Origin: DAOTTY01 sp964451095 | Lineage (GTDB): Bacteria; Chloroflexota; Anaerolineae; Aggregatilineales; Phototrophicaceae | Direction: 5' to 3' | NCBI GenBank assembly: GCA_964451095.1 | Contig: CAYVGI010000001.1 | Location: forward strand, 1-64,000 | Length of the DNA stretch: 64,000 nucleotides | Shown here: positions 16,542 through 24,786 of the stretch, piece after piece | Position numbering within the stretch: position 1 is the first letter of the stretch | How the letters are laid out: each line of letters opens with the position of its first letter | Position numbers and translations under genes: made by a program | The notes under the pieces: model-generated | Seen by the model: the letters and a program-made list of their open reading frames with translations, nothing else | Told to the model about the DNA's origin: nothing | The model's database searches: none

Positions 16542-18698
16542 ATGGCACTTTCACCAGACTTGCGGGCGTCTTTGGCGACGGAAATCGGGCAAAAACGCCA
16601 TGAAATCGCCACTGATGTGAGCGACAAAACATTTAAAGCGGCGTATTGGGAACTGCGTTATGGTGCGCAGGGGCGTGTGACTTGCTTTAACGATAACCTG
16701 AAGAACATTGATGTGTTCGCGTTGGCAGTGCGCAATAACTCCCCGATGATTGCAGATACCCATGTGCAGTGGCTGCGCGACATCTACATCAACCTGGGCA
16801 TGTGCAGCACGTTTCTGTCGCAGTCGTTCAGCAACATGCAGGAGTCCGGTGCGGGGGTGTTGTCGCCGCAGGCGTCCCAAACGCTGAACCAGATCCTTGA
16901 CCACGCAAAAAAGTCACTCGCCTACGATGACCCGCTGTGCCAGCAGATTGTGCGGCACCAGGATGCGATTGTGGAGCTGGTGACGGACACAATGTACGAT
17001 GGCACACCGTATTGGGTGGTGCGCTATGGTGAGCGTGGGCGCACAAGCTGTTCCATCGACACGTATTACAACATTGCCTACGTGGTAGACGCGCTGGGCA
17101 CGAAGAATCACAAGGGTATCCTCATCCACACACGCTGGATGCGCGACTTTTTGATCTCTCGTGGGATGTGCAGCGAGTACTATTCGCTGGCATTTAGCCT
17201 GCTGAAGGATGCGGTGCTTTCTGTGGTTGATGCGGAGCATCACGAGCGCGTGAATGACCTGCACGAAGAAGTGCAGCGTAACCTGCTGACCAATCACCCG
17301 TTTGAGCAGGCGGTACGCAGCAAACGGCGCGAGATCGTCGGGCAGGTGGTCACAGGGTACTACGACCGCAACGAGCGGCTTAAAGCACGGGTGCCGCGAC
17401 AGTTGTTTGCACGCGATGTGCTGCACAAGGTGTCCTACCTCACGGATGCGGTTACTGAAAACAACCCTGCGATCTTCCTGGATCACATTGAGTGGACACG
17501 CAACGAACTGCCGCGCCTGAGCATCACTCTGGATGAACTACACGGCACCCTCGCGGCGATTGGTGCCGCACTACCATCCAACGCGCCGCAGCACGTCTAC
17601 GAGTGGCTCCGTCCTGTAGAGGGTGTGGCACCACAGGCGAGCTTGCCGCAGCCGCAGTTAGATGCGATTGTGGATGACATATGGGATGCACTGCACAACA
17701 ACACGAGCATTTGGGCGTCTCTCCTTCGGCAGGAAGGTTGGCGGACACAACTCGAAACGGCGACAATCTACTGCCTGCAAGCGCCGGACGCTGCGGCGCT
17801 ACACAAGAGCCTTGGTGTGTGGATGGAACAAACCGAAGCCGTTGGTTTGCCACGGACTTACCTGCTCGATTTTGTGTGGGCGCTCCGTTCTGCGGCGCAG
17901 GTACACTTGCAACCCGCCGCCCACACCGTGTTGACGAGCAAGCTGGACGACGCGCTGGCGGCGCTCACGGAAGAGGATGCAGCACTGGCACTTGTGCGTA
18001 TTCCGAACCTGACGGCACCCGTTCTGGACACGTTGCAGCAGTATAGCCCCTACTGGCAGGTGAACTTTGACCGCCGCAGCACGGGTGCCATCGAAAATGA
18101 CGTGCGCGTCATTGTTGGGTTCCTTGCTAACGAGTTGATGGAAATTCCAACTGCCAACTTCATGGGCAATGTTGACCTGCACCGCCGCTATATGCTTCTG
18201 CACGGCATCTGTACGGCGTACTACCAGCAGATGCTTGATTGCATCACAGAAGTAGCACACGATGTGCTGGATGCGGAAACGGTGGAGCGGGCAGTGGTGC
18301 TGCTAGAAGCGGCAAACGCGATGCTAGAAACCGAACATCCGGTGGGTTTGGCGATTGCCGATGTGCAGGACAACGTTGTGGACTTTGTGATTGACTACTT
18401 GCGGCAGAACCACGGCAACTGGGTGAGCTACTACCCTGGTGGCTGGGACGACGCGACCACCGACATGTACTACTGGTTGGCGTACCTGACCGACACCGTC
18501 ACGCTGAACAACCCGAAGCTGCTGGCGGCGCATGTGGGTTGGTTGCAGCAGTACAACCGCCAGCAGGGTAATGATGCGGAGCACATTCGTGTGTCACTCA
18601 TTGCGCTGGGGCATGGGATTAAGCAGCATTTGCCAAACCACGCCAACATGCTGATTGCGCTGATGAAGCCCTCGCTGGAACGGCTGGCGCAGGGTTAG
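16542..18698 (+). CDS. Protein of about six globin/phycobiliprotein-like helical modules
   Basis: A 718-residue, all-helical, soluble protein not known to me by name. It consists of about six modules of roughly 120 residues (approximately 1-125, 126-250, 251-365, 366-485, 486-600, 601-718). A marker helix recurs: HVQWLRD (74-80), HTRWMRD (196-202), HIEWTRN (315-321), a weaker version near 421-428, LHRR (547-550) and HVGWLQQ (664-670). Modules 1 and 2 have RYG-x2-GR-x2-C, with Cys48 and Cys170 exactly 122 apart. The latter precedes SIDTYY, which lines up with the chromophore-cysteine region of phycobiliproteins (Cys, then D and YY). Later modules lack the cysteine. The next gene makes a bilin-reducing enzyme, so a bilin-binding globin, like the bilin-biosynthesis-associated globins reported next to bacterial bilin reductases, is the favoured idea. 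This remains inference. Confidence 0.7.
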   Translation: MALSPDLRASLATEIGQKRHEIATDVSDKTFKAAYWELRYGAQGRVTCFNDNLKNIDVFALAVRNNSPMIADTHVQWLRDIYINLGMCSTFLSQSFSNMQESGAGVLSPQASQTLNQILDHAKKSLAYDDPLCQQIVRHQDAIVELVTDTMYDGTPYWVVRYGERGRTSCSIDTYYNIAYVVDALGTKNHKGILIHTRWMRDFLISRGMCSEYYSLAFSLLKDAVLSVVDAEHHERVNDLHEEVQRNLLTNHPFEQAVRSKRREIVGQVVTGYYDRNERLKARVPRQLFARDVLHKVSYLTDAVTENNPAIFLDHIEWTRNELPRLSITLDELHGTLAAIGAALPSNAPQHVYEWLRPVEGVAPQASLPQPQLDAIVDDIWDALHNNTSIWASLLRQEGWRTQLETATIYCLQAPDAAALHKSLGVWMEQTEAVGLPRTYLLDFVWALRSAAQVHLQPAAHTVLTSKLDDALAALTEEDAALALVRIPNLTAPVLDTLQQYSPYWQVNFDRRSTGAIENDVRVIVGFLANELMEIPTANFMGNVDLHRRYMLLHGICTAYYQQMLDCITEVAHDVLDAETVERAVVLLEAANAMLETEHPVGLAIADVQDNVVDFVIDYLRQNHGNWVSYYPGGWDDATTDMYYWLAYLTDTVTLNNPKLLAAHVGWLQQYNRQQGNDAEHIRVSLIALGHGIKQHLPNHANMLIALMKPSLERLAQG

Positions 18699-18732
18699 CA
18701 CGCCATCTGTACATATGATGTAGAAGAGGTTG

Positions 18733-19473
18733 ATGATGTTTTGGCAATTGCACGACTACACCATACAAACGCTTAAAGCACGCCTGGGTGCAGTGGAACT
18801 GCGCGTGCCACGGCAGTTTGCTTACAAAATAGGCGTGCTGCGTGGCAAACCCCTGGTGATGACCAACGTCGCCTTCCAGACGGAACACCTGCGCAAGGTG
18901 CGGCTAACCTACATGGACGCCGGGAACGCGGCGCAAATCCTCACAACGATGGCGTTTCCGCGCTTCCACACCGATGCACCCATCTTCGGGGCGGATATGC
19001 TTGCGTTTCGGGGTAAGCCACACCTCATTGTCATTGACCATCAACCGCTGTATAAGTCCGATGCGGAGTATGTAGCGCGTTATGTACAGCCGCTGGCAGA
19101 TGTGTACGGTAGATTTGCACATTTGCCTGCGAAAGACAAAACACTGCCCCCGTGGACGGAAGCGTTTTTCAGCATGTATACCCATTACTCGCGCCCGCCG
19201 CTGGCGTACCTGCCAGAGGTGCTGGCGGCGTATCGTGCGTACTGGGACGCGTATCTAGACCAGATTGCGCAGGTGAAACCGCTACCGCACGGGCAGCGGC
19301 AAGACGTGCAACTGCGACAATCAGCATACTGCCGCGATCACATCGAGAATGAGCAGGCAGAGAGTATGCTGCGCAACATGTTTGGGAATGAATGGTGTGA
19401 ATCATTTATCAATGAGTTCCTGTTTGACGTACACTACGATGACAACATAGCAGATTTGGAGCAAGCAGTATGA
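18733..19473 (+). CDS. Ferredoxin-dependent bilin reductase (PcyA/PebS/HY2 family)
   Basis: A 246-residue enzyme expected to reduce biliverdin to a phytobilin with electrons from ferredoxin. It aligns without gaps to the core of PcyA: HLRKVRLT matches the FRKMHLE segment, AAQILTTMAFP matches the ILHCVMFP segment, and APIFGADML matches LPLFGCDIV. The catalytic Asp105 of PcyA is kept (Asp of FGAD). Glu76 and His88, needed by PcyA for its D-ring chemistry, are both replaced by Thr. The C-terminal half has LPPWTEAF, QSAYCRD, FGNEW and the ending FLFDV, all family marks. The product is therefore probably not made by the standard PcyA route; dihydrobiliverdin, phycoerythrobilin or phytochromobilin are alternatives. 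Starts at TTG 18730, ATG 18733 or ATG 18736 are possible; AAGAGG at 18724-18729 suits 18736 best. It overlaps the adenosyltransferase gene by four bases. Confidence 0.92.
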   Translation: MMFWQLHDYTIQTLKARLGAVELRVPRQFAYKIGVLRGKPLVMTNVAFQTEHLRKVRLTYMDAGNAAQILTTMAFPRFHTDAPIFGADMLAFRGKPHLIVIDHQPLYKSDAEYVARYVQPLADVYGRFAHLPAKDKTLPPWTEAFFSMYTHYSRPPLAYLPEVLAAYRAYWDAYLDQIAQVKPLPHGQRQDVQLRQSAYCRDHIENEQAESMLRNMFGNEWCESFINEFLFDVHYDDNIADLEQAV

Positions 19474-20018
19474 AGGTTTACACAAAAACAGGTGACAAAG
19501 GCGAAACCAGCCTCTTTGCAGGCGGGCGCGTACCAAAGTATGACGTGCGCGTGGATGCGTACGGCACGGTGGATGAACTCAACTCGTTTATCGGCATGAT
19601 CCGTGCTTATGAGATTGATGAGCAGGCGGACAAGTGGCTGGAAGACATCCAGAACGAACTGTTCCGCATCGGTGCAGACCTCGCAACCCCGCTGGACGCA
19701 AAAGCGGATTGGATTGTGCGGCTGAGCGGTGACGAAAACAAGATGCTGGAGGAAGCCATCGATAAGATGACGGAAGAATTGGAGCCGCTTAAGGCATTTG
19801 TGCTACCGGGTGGCGTGCCATCGGCGGCAGCGGCACACATAGCACGTACGGTTTGCCGCCGGGCGGAGCGACTGACCGTAGAGGCAAGCACGAAGGTAGA
19901 GATCAACACGCCTGTGATTGCCTATCTCAATAGACTGTCGGACTTTTTGTTTACGCTTGCCCGCTACCTGAACAAGCAGGCAGGTGAGAGTGAAACGAAA
20001 TGGTCGGTCCGTTCTTAG
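19470..20018 (+). CDS. pduO: Cob(I)yrinic acid a,c-diamide adenosyltransferase, PduO type
   Basis: ATP:cob(I)alamin adenosyltransferase, the enzyme that builds adenosylcobalamin. It has the PduO-type P-loop-like N-terminus KVYTKTGDKGETSLFAGGRV, then VDAYGTVDELNS, the catalytic segment VLPGGVPSAAAAHIARTVCRRAER and the C-terminal YLNRLSDFLFTLAR. The 182-residue length is normal. Its start overlaps the bilin reductase stop (ATGA), so the two are translated together. That is unusual, since these cofactors belong to unrelated pathways. The plainest use in this island is to supply the CarH-type cobalamin photosensor at 2542. Confidence 0.97.
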   Translation: MKVYTKTGDKGETSLFAGGRVPKYDVRVDAYGTVDELNSFIGMIRAYEIDEQADKWLEDIQNELFRIGADLATPLDAKADWIVRLSGDENKMLEEAIDKMTEELEPLKAFVLPGGVPSAAAAHIARTVCRRAERLTVEASTKVEINTPVIAYLNRLSDFLFTLARYLNKQAGESETKWSVRS

Positions 20019-20057
20019 TTTTGCACTAGTTGGAAAATTAGCAGGCTACACGTAACT

Positions 20058-21983
20058 ATGGGCAAAAATCGCACGACACCCAAGACCTACATCTTGACGC
20101 CAAGCCACAAGCTGGGGCAGGTGCTGTTCCGGTTGTGTAAGCAAATGGGCTTAGACCCAATCGTGGTGGAGGACGGCGTGCCGCCGCTTACCCGTGCGGA
20201 CTTCGTGATTGCGGACATTGTTAACAACCCGCAACTAAACCCTCCTGGGGATAGGCGTACGATTCGCATTGTGTCAGAGCCATCCTTCCCGCCCAGGCAA
20301 AATGAGTTGATTAACCCATTTACCATGCAGCAGGCGGCGGCGAAGATCGAACAGGTCTTTTGGGAGGAGTGGGAGAACGATTTGCCCGCGTCTTTCTGGC
20401 GGCAGTTGTTGTTGGCACATTCCGACACGGACGTGCTGAACATGATGAGTGAGTACCTGATTGCGAATTACCCCTGCGACCGGGTGGGCATTTTCTCGTT
20501 TGATGACGATATGCTGTTCCGGTGGATGTATTGGTACAACGAACCGAACGACAACACCCAGGCGTACCTGACGGAGATCGCATTCAGCGACCGTGAGCCG
20601 CTGTCGCGCTGGGTGCGGGTGCCGTTCATCGCTGGCAGCGTGATCGGCGGCATGTTCGTTCACCTGAAGACCGCCACGACTGAGAGCTTGCGTGTGATCT
20701 TGCGAGAGATTGCCAATATCACAGCCCGTGTGTGGATCCAGCAGATCTCACTCATGGAGTCTCAGCAGTATGCGTCGGAACTGAAGATGTTTGATGTGCT
20801 GGGGCGGGCGATTGTGGAGCAACTGAACTTGCGCGACGCGCTCAGTTTGGTGGCGAACAGCGCACGCGACATCGTGCACGCGCAGGGGGCGGTGATCTGG
20901 CTGAGGCGGGACGATGCGTTGGTTGTGGAAACGCAAAGCGGCGCCCCGGCGCCACTGAAAGAGCGCATACCCTTGGAAGAGGGAGAATACCTGACGCAAA
21001 CGCTGTTGGGGATGCGCCAGAGCACGATTGTGGGTGACTTCAACGAGGATAAGCTGTTCCCGCTTTACAGTGTATACCAAACGCTGTGTGTCCCGCTGAG
21101 CACCCAAAGTGATCCGATTGGTGTTATCCAGGTGGTTAATCCGCTGGAACACGTTACCTTTTCCACACAAGATGCCTGGCGGCTGCGCAATCTCGCGTCC
21201 TGGAGTGTGATTGCCGTTTCTAACGCGGAACTGCACCAGAAAGCACAGGAGTCACTCCAGATCGAGCGGCTGTACCGCACACGGTTGGTGCAAACGGAAA
21301 AGCTAACCGCGCTGGGGCGTTTGGTGGCTTCTGTAGCGCACGAGGTGAACAACCCGCTGCAAATTGCGCAGAGCTGCCTGGACTTGACGTACTCGCGTTT
21401 GCTGGATGCGGACAAGGATGTGCGGGAAAACCTGAAGGTTGTGCAGGAGTCTATCGACCAGATTCGTGAGGTGATTGCAAGGGTGCAAACGCTGCACCGC
21501 ATCCCGGACAAACACCCGAAAGACATTGACCTGAATGACCTGCTGGAACAGGTAGTGACCATGGTCGGGCACATGATGCGTAACAGCAGTGTGCAAAGTA
21601 AATTGGAACTCACCCGCCCGCTTCCACGGGTGCGCTGCCTACCCCATGAACTGCGGCAGGTGTTCCTGAACCTTGTGCTGAACGCGATTGAGGCAATGGG
21701 GCAGGGCGGCGGTACGCTGTCCATCCGCAGTGACTTTGTGCGGGATGATGACCGTGTTGCTGTGTCTATTACGGACACGGGTGGGGGCATCCCTGAAGAT
21801 GTGTTGGACACGATTTTTGAGCCGTTCGTGACGACTAAAGCGGATGGGTCTGGGCTGGGGTTGGCGGTTTCCCAGAACATTATCCAGGGCTATGGTGGCA
21901 AAATCACGATCGTCAGTTCGCCGAGCAGTGGGTCTACGTTCACGGTCTGGCTGCCAGTTTCTGAAAAGGTGGAGATGCGATGA
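20058..21983 (+). CDS. GAF-domain sensor histidine kinase
   Basis: A 641-residue soluble kinase. The first 110 residues resemble a degenerate receiver/Rossmann domain (ADFVIADIV...RTIRIVSEP). Two GAF-like domains follow (about 125-235 and 250-395), then a HisKA domain with the H-box ASVAHEVNNPLQ (phospho-accepting His about 428) and a HATPase_c with N-box FLNLVLNAIEAM, G1 DTGGGIP and G2 GSGLGLAV. All catalytic boxes are intact, unlike the next gene. The GAFs lack a PHY domain and an obvious chromophore cysteine, so they are not evidently phytochrome-like. It overlaps the following pseudokinase gene by four bases and is the best candidate to phosphorylate the receiver protein at 23745. Confidence 0.93.
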   Translation: MGKNRTTPKTYILTPSHKLGQVLFRLCKQMGLDPIVVEDGVPPLTRADFVIADIVNNPQLNPPGDRRTIRIVSEPSFPPRQNELINPFTMQQAAAKIEQVFWEEWENDLPASFWRQLLLAHSDTDVLNMMSEYLIANYPCDRVGIFSFDDDMLFRWMYWYNEPNDNTQAYLTEIAFSDREPLSRWVRVPFIAGSVIGGMFVHLKTATTESLRVILREIANITARVWIQQISLMESQQYASELKMFDVLGRAIVEQLNLRDALSLVANSARDIVHAQGAVIWLRRDDALVVETQSGAPAPLKERIPLEEGEYLTQTLLGMRQSTIVGDFNEDKLFPLYSVYQTLCVPLSTQSDPIGVIQVVNPLEHVTFSTQDAWRLRNLASWSVIAVSNAELHQKAQESLQIERLYRTRLVQTEKLTALGRLVASVAHEVNNPLQIAQSCLDLTYSRLLDADKDVRENLKVVQESIDQIREVIARVQTLHRIPDKHPKDIDLNDLLEQVVTMVGHMMRNSSVQSKLELTRPLPRVRCLPHELRQVFLNLVLNAIEAMGQGGGTLSIRSDFVRDDDRVAVSITDTGGGIPEDVLDTIFEPFVTTKADGSGLGLAVSQNIIQGYGGKITIVSSPSSGSTFTVWLPVSEKVEMR

Positions 21984-23713
21984 TATCAGAAACAGGATTT
22001 TCTGTTTACGATGCCGTACGTCCCTATACTGGGCACATGGGGACAATGATCGGCGAAGATGAATTCCAGAGGATGACACGTTTTCTGCTGGATGCCCTGG
22101 TAGAAGGCGGTACCAAACGGGCGTTTGTGCGCCTGTTGACGAACGCCCCGGTTCAAATCCCGGCAGGGGTGCGCTTTGTGGACGACACACCGGCAAGTGA
22201 ATCGTCAAATTGGGACACACACATGGTCACGCCCCAGGACGCTATCTTTACGGAGTATTTTATCGTCAATGATGACGATGAGATCCCGGTTGTGTTCATC
22301 GGCAGGCAGGAGGGGCGACGGTACAGTGTGGTGCTGAGCATCGACGAACCGCTGGTGGAGATGGCGCGTGTGATCCTGTCGCAGTACCACGGGCAGGCAT
22401 ACACCCCGCTAAACCCCCCGAACAGCAGTTATCAGGCTGCTGGGGCGCTGGTGAGTAAGTTTGTTGCGCAGTTCCCGGCGCGGTTGGTCAGTTCTTGGCT
22501 GGGCGGTGCGCTAGAAGCTAGCGGCAACGAGCAACTGCGTGCGGTGCAGCAGGCAATGGGCGCGGTTGGCATTAAATGGCGCGACCAAACCTTCGGTGCG
22601 ATACCGCGAAATAACATCAAGTATCAAATCGTGACTATCAATGTGGGTGGCTACACATTTGAGGCAGCGGGCGATCAATCTGACGGGGAATTCACCACGC
22701 GCTGCCATGTGTGCGCAGGTTTCTTGAGTGCCAATGAACTCAAGAGCGCGTACCGCAGCGCCAACTTGGATATCCCAATGGATTTGCTGGACATGGATAT
22801 GTCGTCGCTGGCAAGTTTTGATTGGTTGGTGCCCACGGAACCGGACGTGCAAGACACACCGCAGCACGAGCCTGAAGTGCGTGAGGCGAGTGAGTTGGAC
22901 TTGGACGCGCTTGATCTGGAGTCGCTGGCGGTTAAGCTGGATATGGACTTCGATTTCCCACCACTGCCAACCGAGAACGGGTCTGCTGCGGGGGATGACC
23001 CGTGGGCACCCGTGGGCGGCAACAAAGCGCCGGGGGAGTCGCCGACTATCGAAGTGCCGGACATCAGCGTAGAACTGCTCGGCTACATCAACCGGGAAAT
23101 TAGCTACCTGCGGGATCGTGTGCTGGATGCGGGCATGGCTAGCGCGACTAACGAGAAGGCACGTTCTGCACTGGAACAGTTTGTGGCACGCTCTGGTGAT
23201 TTGCTTTTGCTGATTGACGAAGTGAAGTACATGCAGCAGCTACTGGAACAGGTGCAGGATTCGTTGGAACCAGTTGAGCCGTATATGCTTTTGAACTCGC
23301 TGGTGATGACGTATGCAGGTGAGGCGGAGCGGCGGGGTGTGGATTTGCACTACGATGCGCCGGACGAGCTACCAACGATTAACGGTGACGCGGAATCGCT
23401 TAACCGGGGGTTGGTTATTATGTTGGAGCAGGCGATTGAGCGCACTGCGCCCCGGGGGGATGTGACTGTGGGCGCACGGCTGAGTGCACCAACGGAGCTA
23501 CAGTTGTTCATCCGGGATACAGGACCTGCGCTCACGGAGGATGACATTGCTGCCCTCTTCAAGCCGAACTTTGTGGACGCAAATGGGCTTTCCAACCTCG
23601 GTTTTTCGGCGCTGAAGCCGATTGCAGAGGCGCACGGTGGCAAGATTCGGATTCAGCGTGAGTCTGATTTAAATGTGATTAGCTTGTCCTTGCCAAGTGG
23701 CACGCAAGGGTAA
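21980..23713 (+). CDS. Degenerate kinase-like signalling protein
   Basis: 577 residues. The N-terminal 135 residues may be a divergent DICT-type sensor (FTEYFIVNDDDEIPVVFIGRQ). A middle domain of unknown type (about 150-260) contains GAIPRNNIKYQI and RCHVCAGFL, which resembles a small strand-rich fold. An acidic linker leads to a kinase-like C-terminus (about 360-575) with a helical hairpin lacking an H-box histidine. Its ATPase-like domain keeps DTGPAL but has lost the G2 glycines. It is therefore probably a pseudokinase that modulates the true kinase encoded immediately upstream, with which it is translationally coupled. It parallels the 1199-residue pseudokinase at the other end of the island. 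Confidence 0.78.
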   Translation: MISETGFSVYDAVRPYTGHMGTMIGEDEFQRMTRFLLDALVEGGTKRAFVRLLTNAPVQIPAGVRFVDDTPASESSNWDTHMVTPQDAIFTEYFIVNDDDEIPVVFIGRQEGRRYSVVLSIDEPLVEMARVILSQYHGQAYTPLNPPNSSYQAAGALVSKFVAQFPARLVSSWLGGALEASGNEQLRAVQQAMGAVGIKWRDQTFGAIPRNNIKYQIVTINVGGYTFEAAGDQSDGEFTTRCHVCAGFLSANELKSAYRSANLDIPMDLLDMDMSSLASFDWLVPTEPDVQDTPQHEPEVREASELDLDALDLESLAVKLDMDFDFPPLPTENGSAAGDDPWAPVGGNKAPGESPTIEVPDISVELLGYINREISYLRDRVLDAGMASATNEKARSALEQFVARSGDLLLLIDEVKYMQQLLEQVQDSLEPVEPYMLLNSLVMTYAGEAERRGVDLHYDAPDELPTINGDAESLNRGLVIMLEQAIERTAPRGDVTVGARLSAPTELQLFIRDTGPALTEDDIAALFKPNFVDANGLSNLGFSALKPIAEAHGGKIRIQRESDLNVISLSLPSGTQG

Positions 23714-23744
23714 ATTGGTTGTGGGTACCAAGGGATAACTGAAC

Positions 23745-24659
23745 ATGACAGAAACAAAAGAAATACTCATTATCGACGATGACGAGCGTGTGCTGCGCTT
23801 TTTGGAGCAGGGGCTGGCAGATTTGGGTGATGGGTATCGCATCGTCGCACTGAGTTCGCCGGAGAAGGCGCTTGAGCACATCAAGTCAAACTCGCCCGAT
23901 CTGGTCATTAGCGATTTGAAGATGCCGAACATTGATGGGTTGCAGCTTTTGCAGGTCATCCAAAAGCACCACAGCAAAACACGCTTGGTGCTGATGACTG
24001 CATATGGTACGGACGAGGTTAAAGAGGCGGCACGCAAAATCGGCGTTTACCGCTTTATCACGAAGCCGTTCCGCAACGAGAACTTGATTAACATTGCCCG
24101 TAGTGCCCTTTCCGATACAAACCACATTGCCATTGGCGCAGATGGCATCCTGATCATGCCGGACGAGAGCCTACGGCAGATTAACGCGGTGCTGGGCGAC
24201 CTGCGCGGCGAGGTGCGCCCGGAACTTGCAGTGATGGCGGATATGTCCGGGCATGTGATTACACATGTGGGCACAACGATGGGCATTGACCTGAACTCTC
24301 TGGTTGCGCTGGTCGCAGGTGGCTTCTCTACAGCGCGGGAGCTAGACAAGATTTTCGATAAGAAGAACAACAACGAAGTGGTCGATTTGCCGGACGATGA
24401 ACCGCTCTATGTGACGTACCAGGAGGGCATCAACCACGATTGCTACTCCGCCAACGTAGGGCAAGACCTGTTCTTTACGGTGGTGTTCAAGCGGCAGGGC
24501 GCGAACAAGGTGGGCATGGTGTGGCTGTACATGCGCCGCACGTTCAAAAAGCTGCAAGAGATCGTGCTCACGCACAGCGATGGTTTGCCAGACGAACTCA
24601 AAGACACAAATTCGGAAACGGTAACGAAGGACTTCGACAAGCTTTTCACGTCCTCGTAG
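23745..24659 (+). CDS. Response regulator with C-terminal roadblock/LC7 domain
   Basis: 304 residues in two parts. The receiver (about 5-125) has the acidic DDD of IIDDDE, the phospho-acceptor Asp57 (VISDLKMP) and the Lys of ITKPF. The C-terminal part (about 145-285) is a roadblock/LC7 domain like MglB (ELAVMADMSGHVI then SLVALVAGGFSTARELDKI). Roadblock proteins bind and regulate MglA-type GTPases, and an MglA-like GTPase is encoded at 8049 in the same island. The simplest model is that phosphorylation by the upstream kinase controls GTPase activity. It is the last gene of the island, followed by a strong terminator. Confidence 0.9.
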   Translation: MTETKEILIIDDDERVLRFLEQGLADLGDGYRIVALSSPEKALEHIKSNSPDLVISDLKMPNIDGLQLLQVIQKHHSKTRLVLMTAYGTDEVKEAARKIGVYRFITKPFRNENLINIARSALSDTNHIAIGADGILIMPDESLRQINAVLGDLRGEVRPELAVMADMSGHVITHVGTTMGIDLNSLVALVAGGFSTARELDKIFDKKNNNEVVDLPDDEPLYVTYQEGINHDCYSANVGQDLFFTVVFKRQGANKVGMVWLYMRRTFKKLQEIVLTHSDGLPDELKDTNSETVTKDFDKLFTSS

Positions 24660-24694
24660 CTGGGCATACAGTGTGAGGGCGCGATGTGCGCTAC

Positions 24695-24728
24695 AGTCAG
24701 GGTGCGGCATACACTGCCCTGACTTTTT
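24695..24728 (+). terminator. Intrinsic terminator ending the gas-vesicle/photosensory island
   Basis: AGTCAGGG (24695-24702) pairs perfectly with CCCTGACT (24717-24724) and runs straight into TTTTT. This is a textbook terminator and marks the end of the long co-directional gene set. Confidence 0.88.
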
Positions 24729-24751
24729 GCGTTTTGCCGTCGGGGTATAAT
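24724..24751 (+). promoter_or_regulatory. Promoter of the orphan ABC ATPase gene
   Basis: A perfect -10 box TATAAT at 24746-24751, with TTTTTG at 24724-24729 16 bases upstream as a weak -35 that overlaps the terminator tail. Transcription would begin near 24758. This places the in-frame GTG at 24754 outside the message and supports ATG 24787 as the true start. Confidence 0.6.
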
Positions 24752-24786
24752 GCGTGCAAATTCTCAGCAGGAAATGGGTGTGCAGC

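Noticed and set aside
16542..18698. Heme oxygenase as identity of the 718-residue protein
   Set aside because: A heme oxygenase would be expected beside a bilin reductase, but the repeat pattern, length and lack of the proximal-His/GxxxG motifs do not fit; heme oxygenase must be encoded elsewhere.
20058..21983. Kinase GAF domains as phytochrome-type bilin sensors
   Set aside because: No PHY domain, no DIP motif and no conserved chromophore cysteine seen.
24754..24786. GTG 24754 as start of the ABC ATPase
   Set aside because: It lies only three bases after the -10 box, before the expected transcription start.
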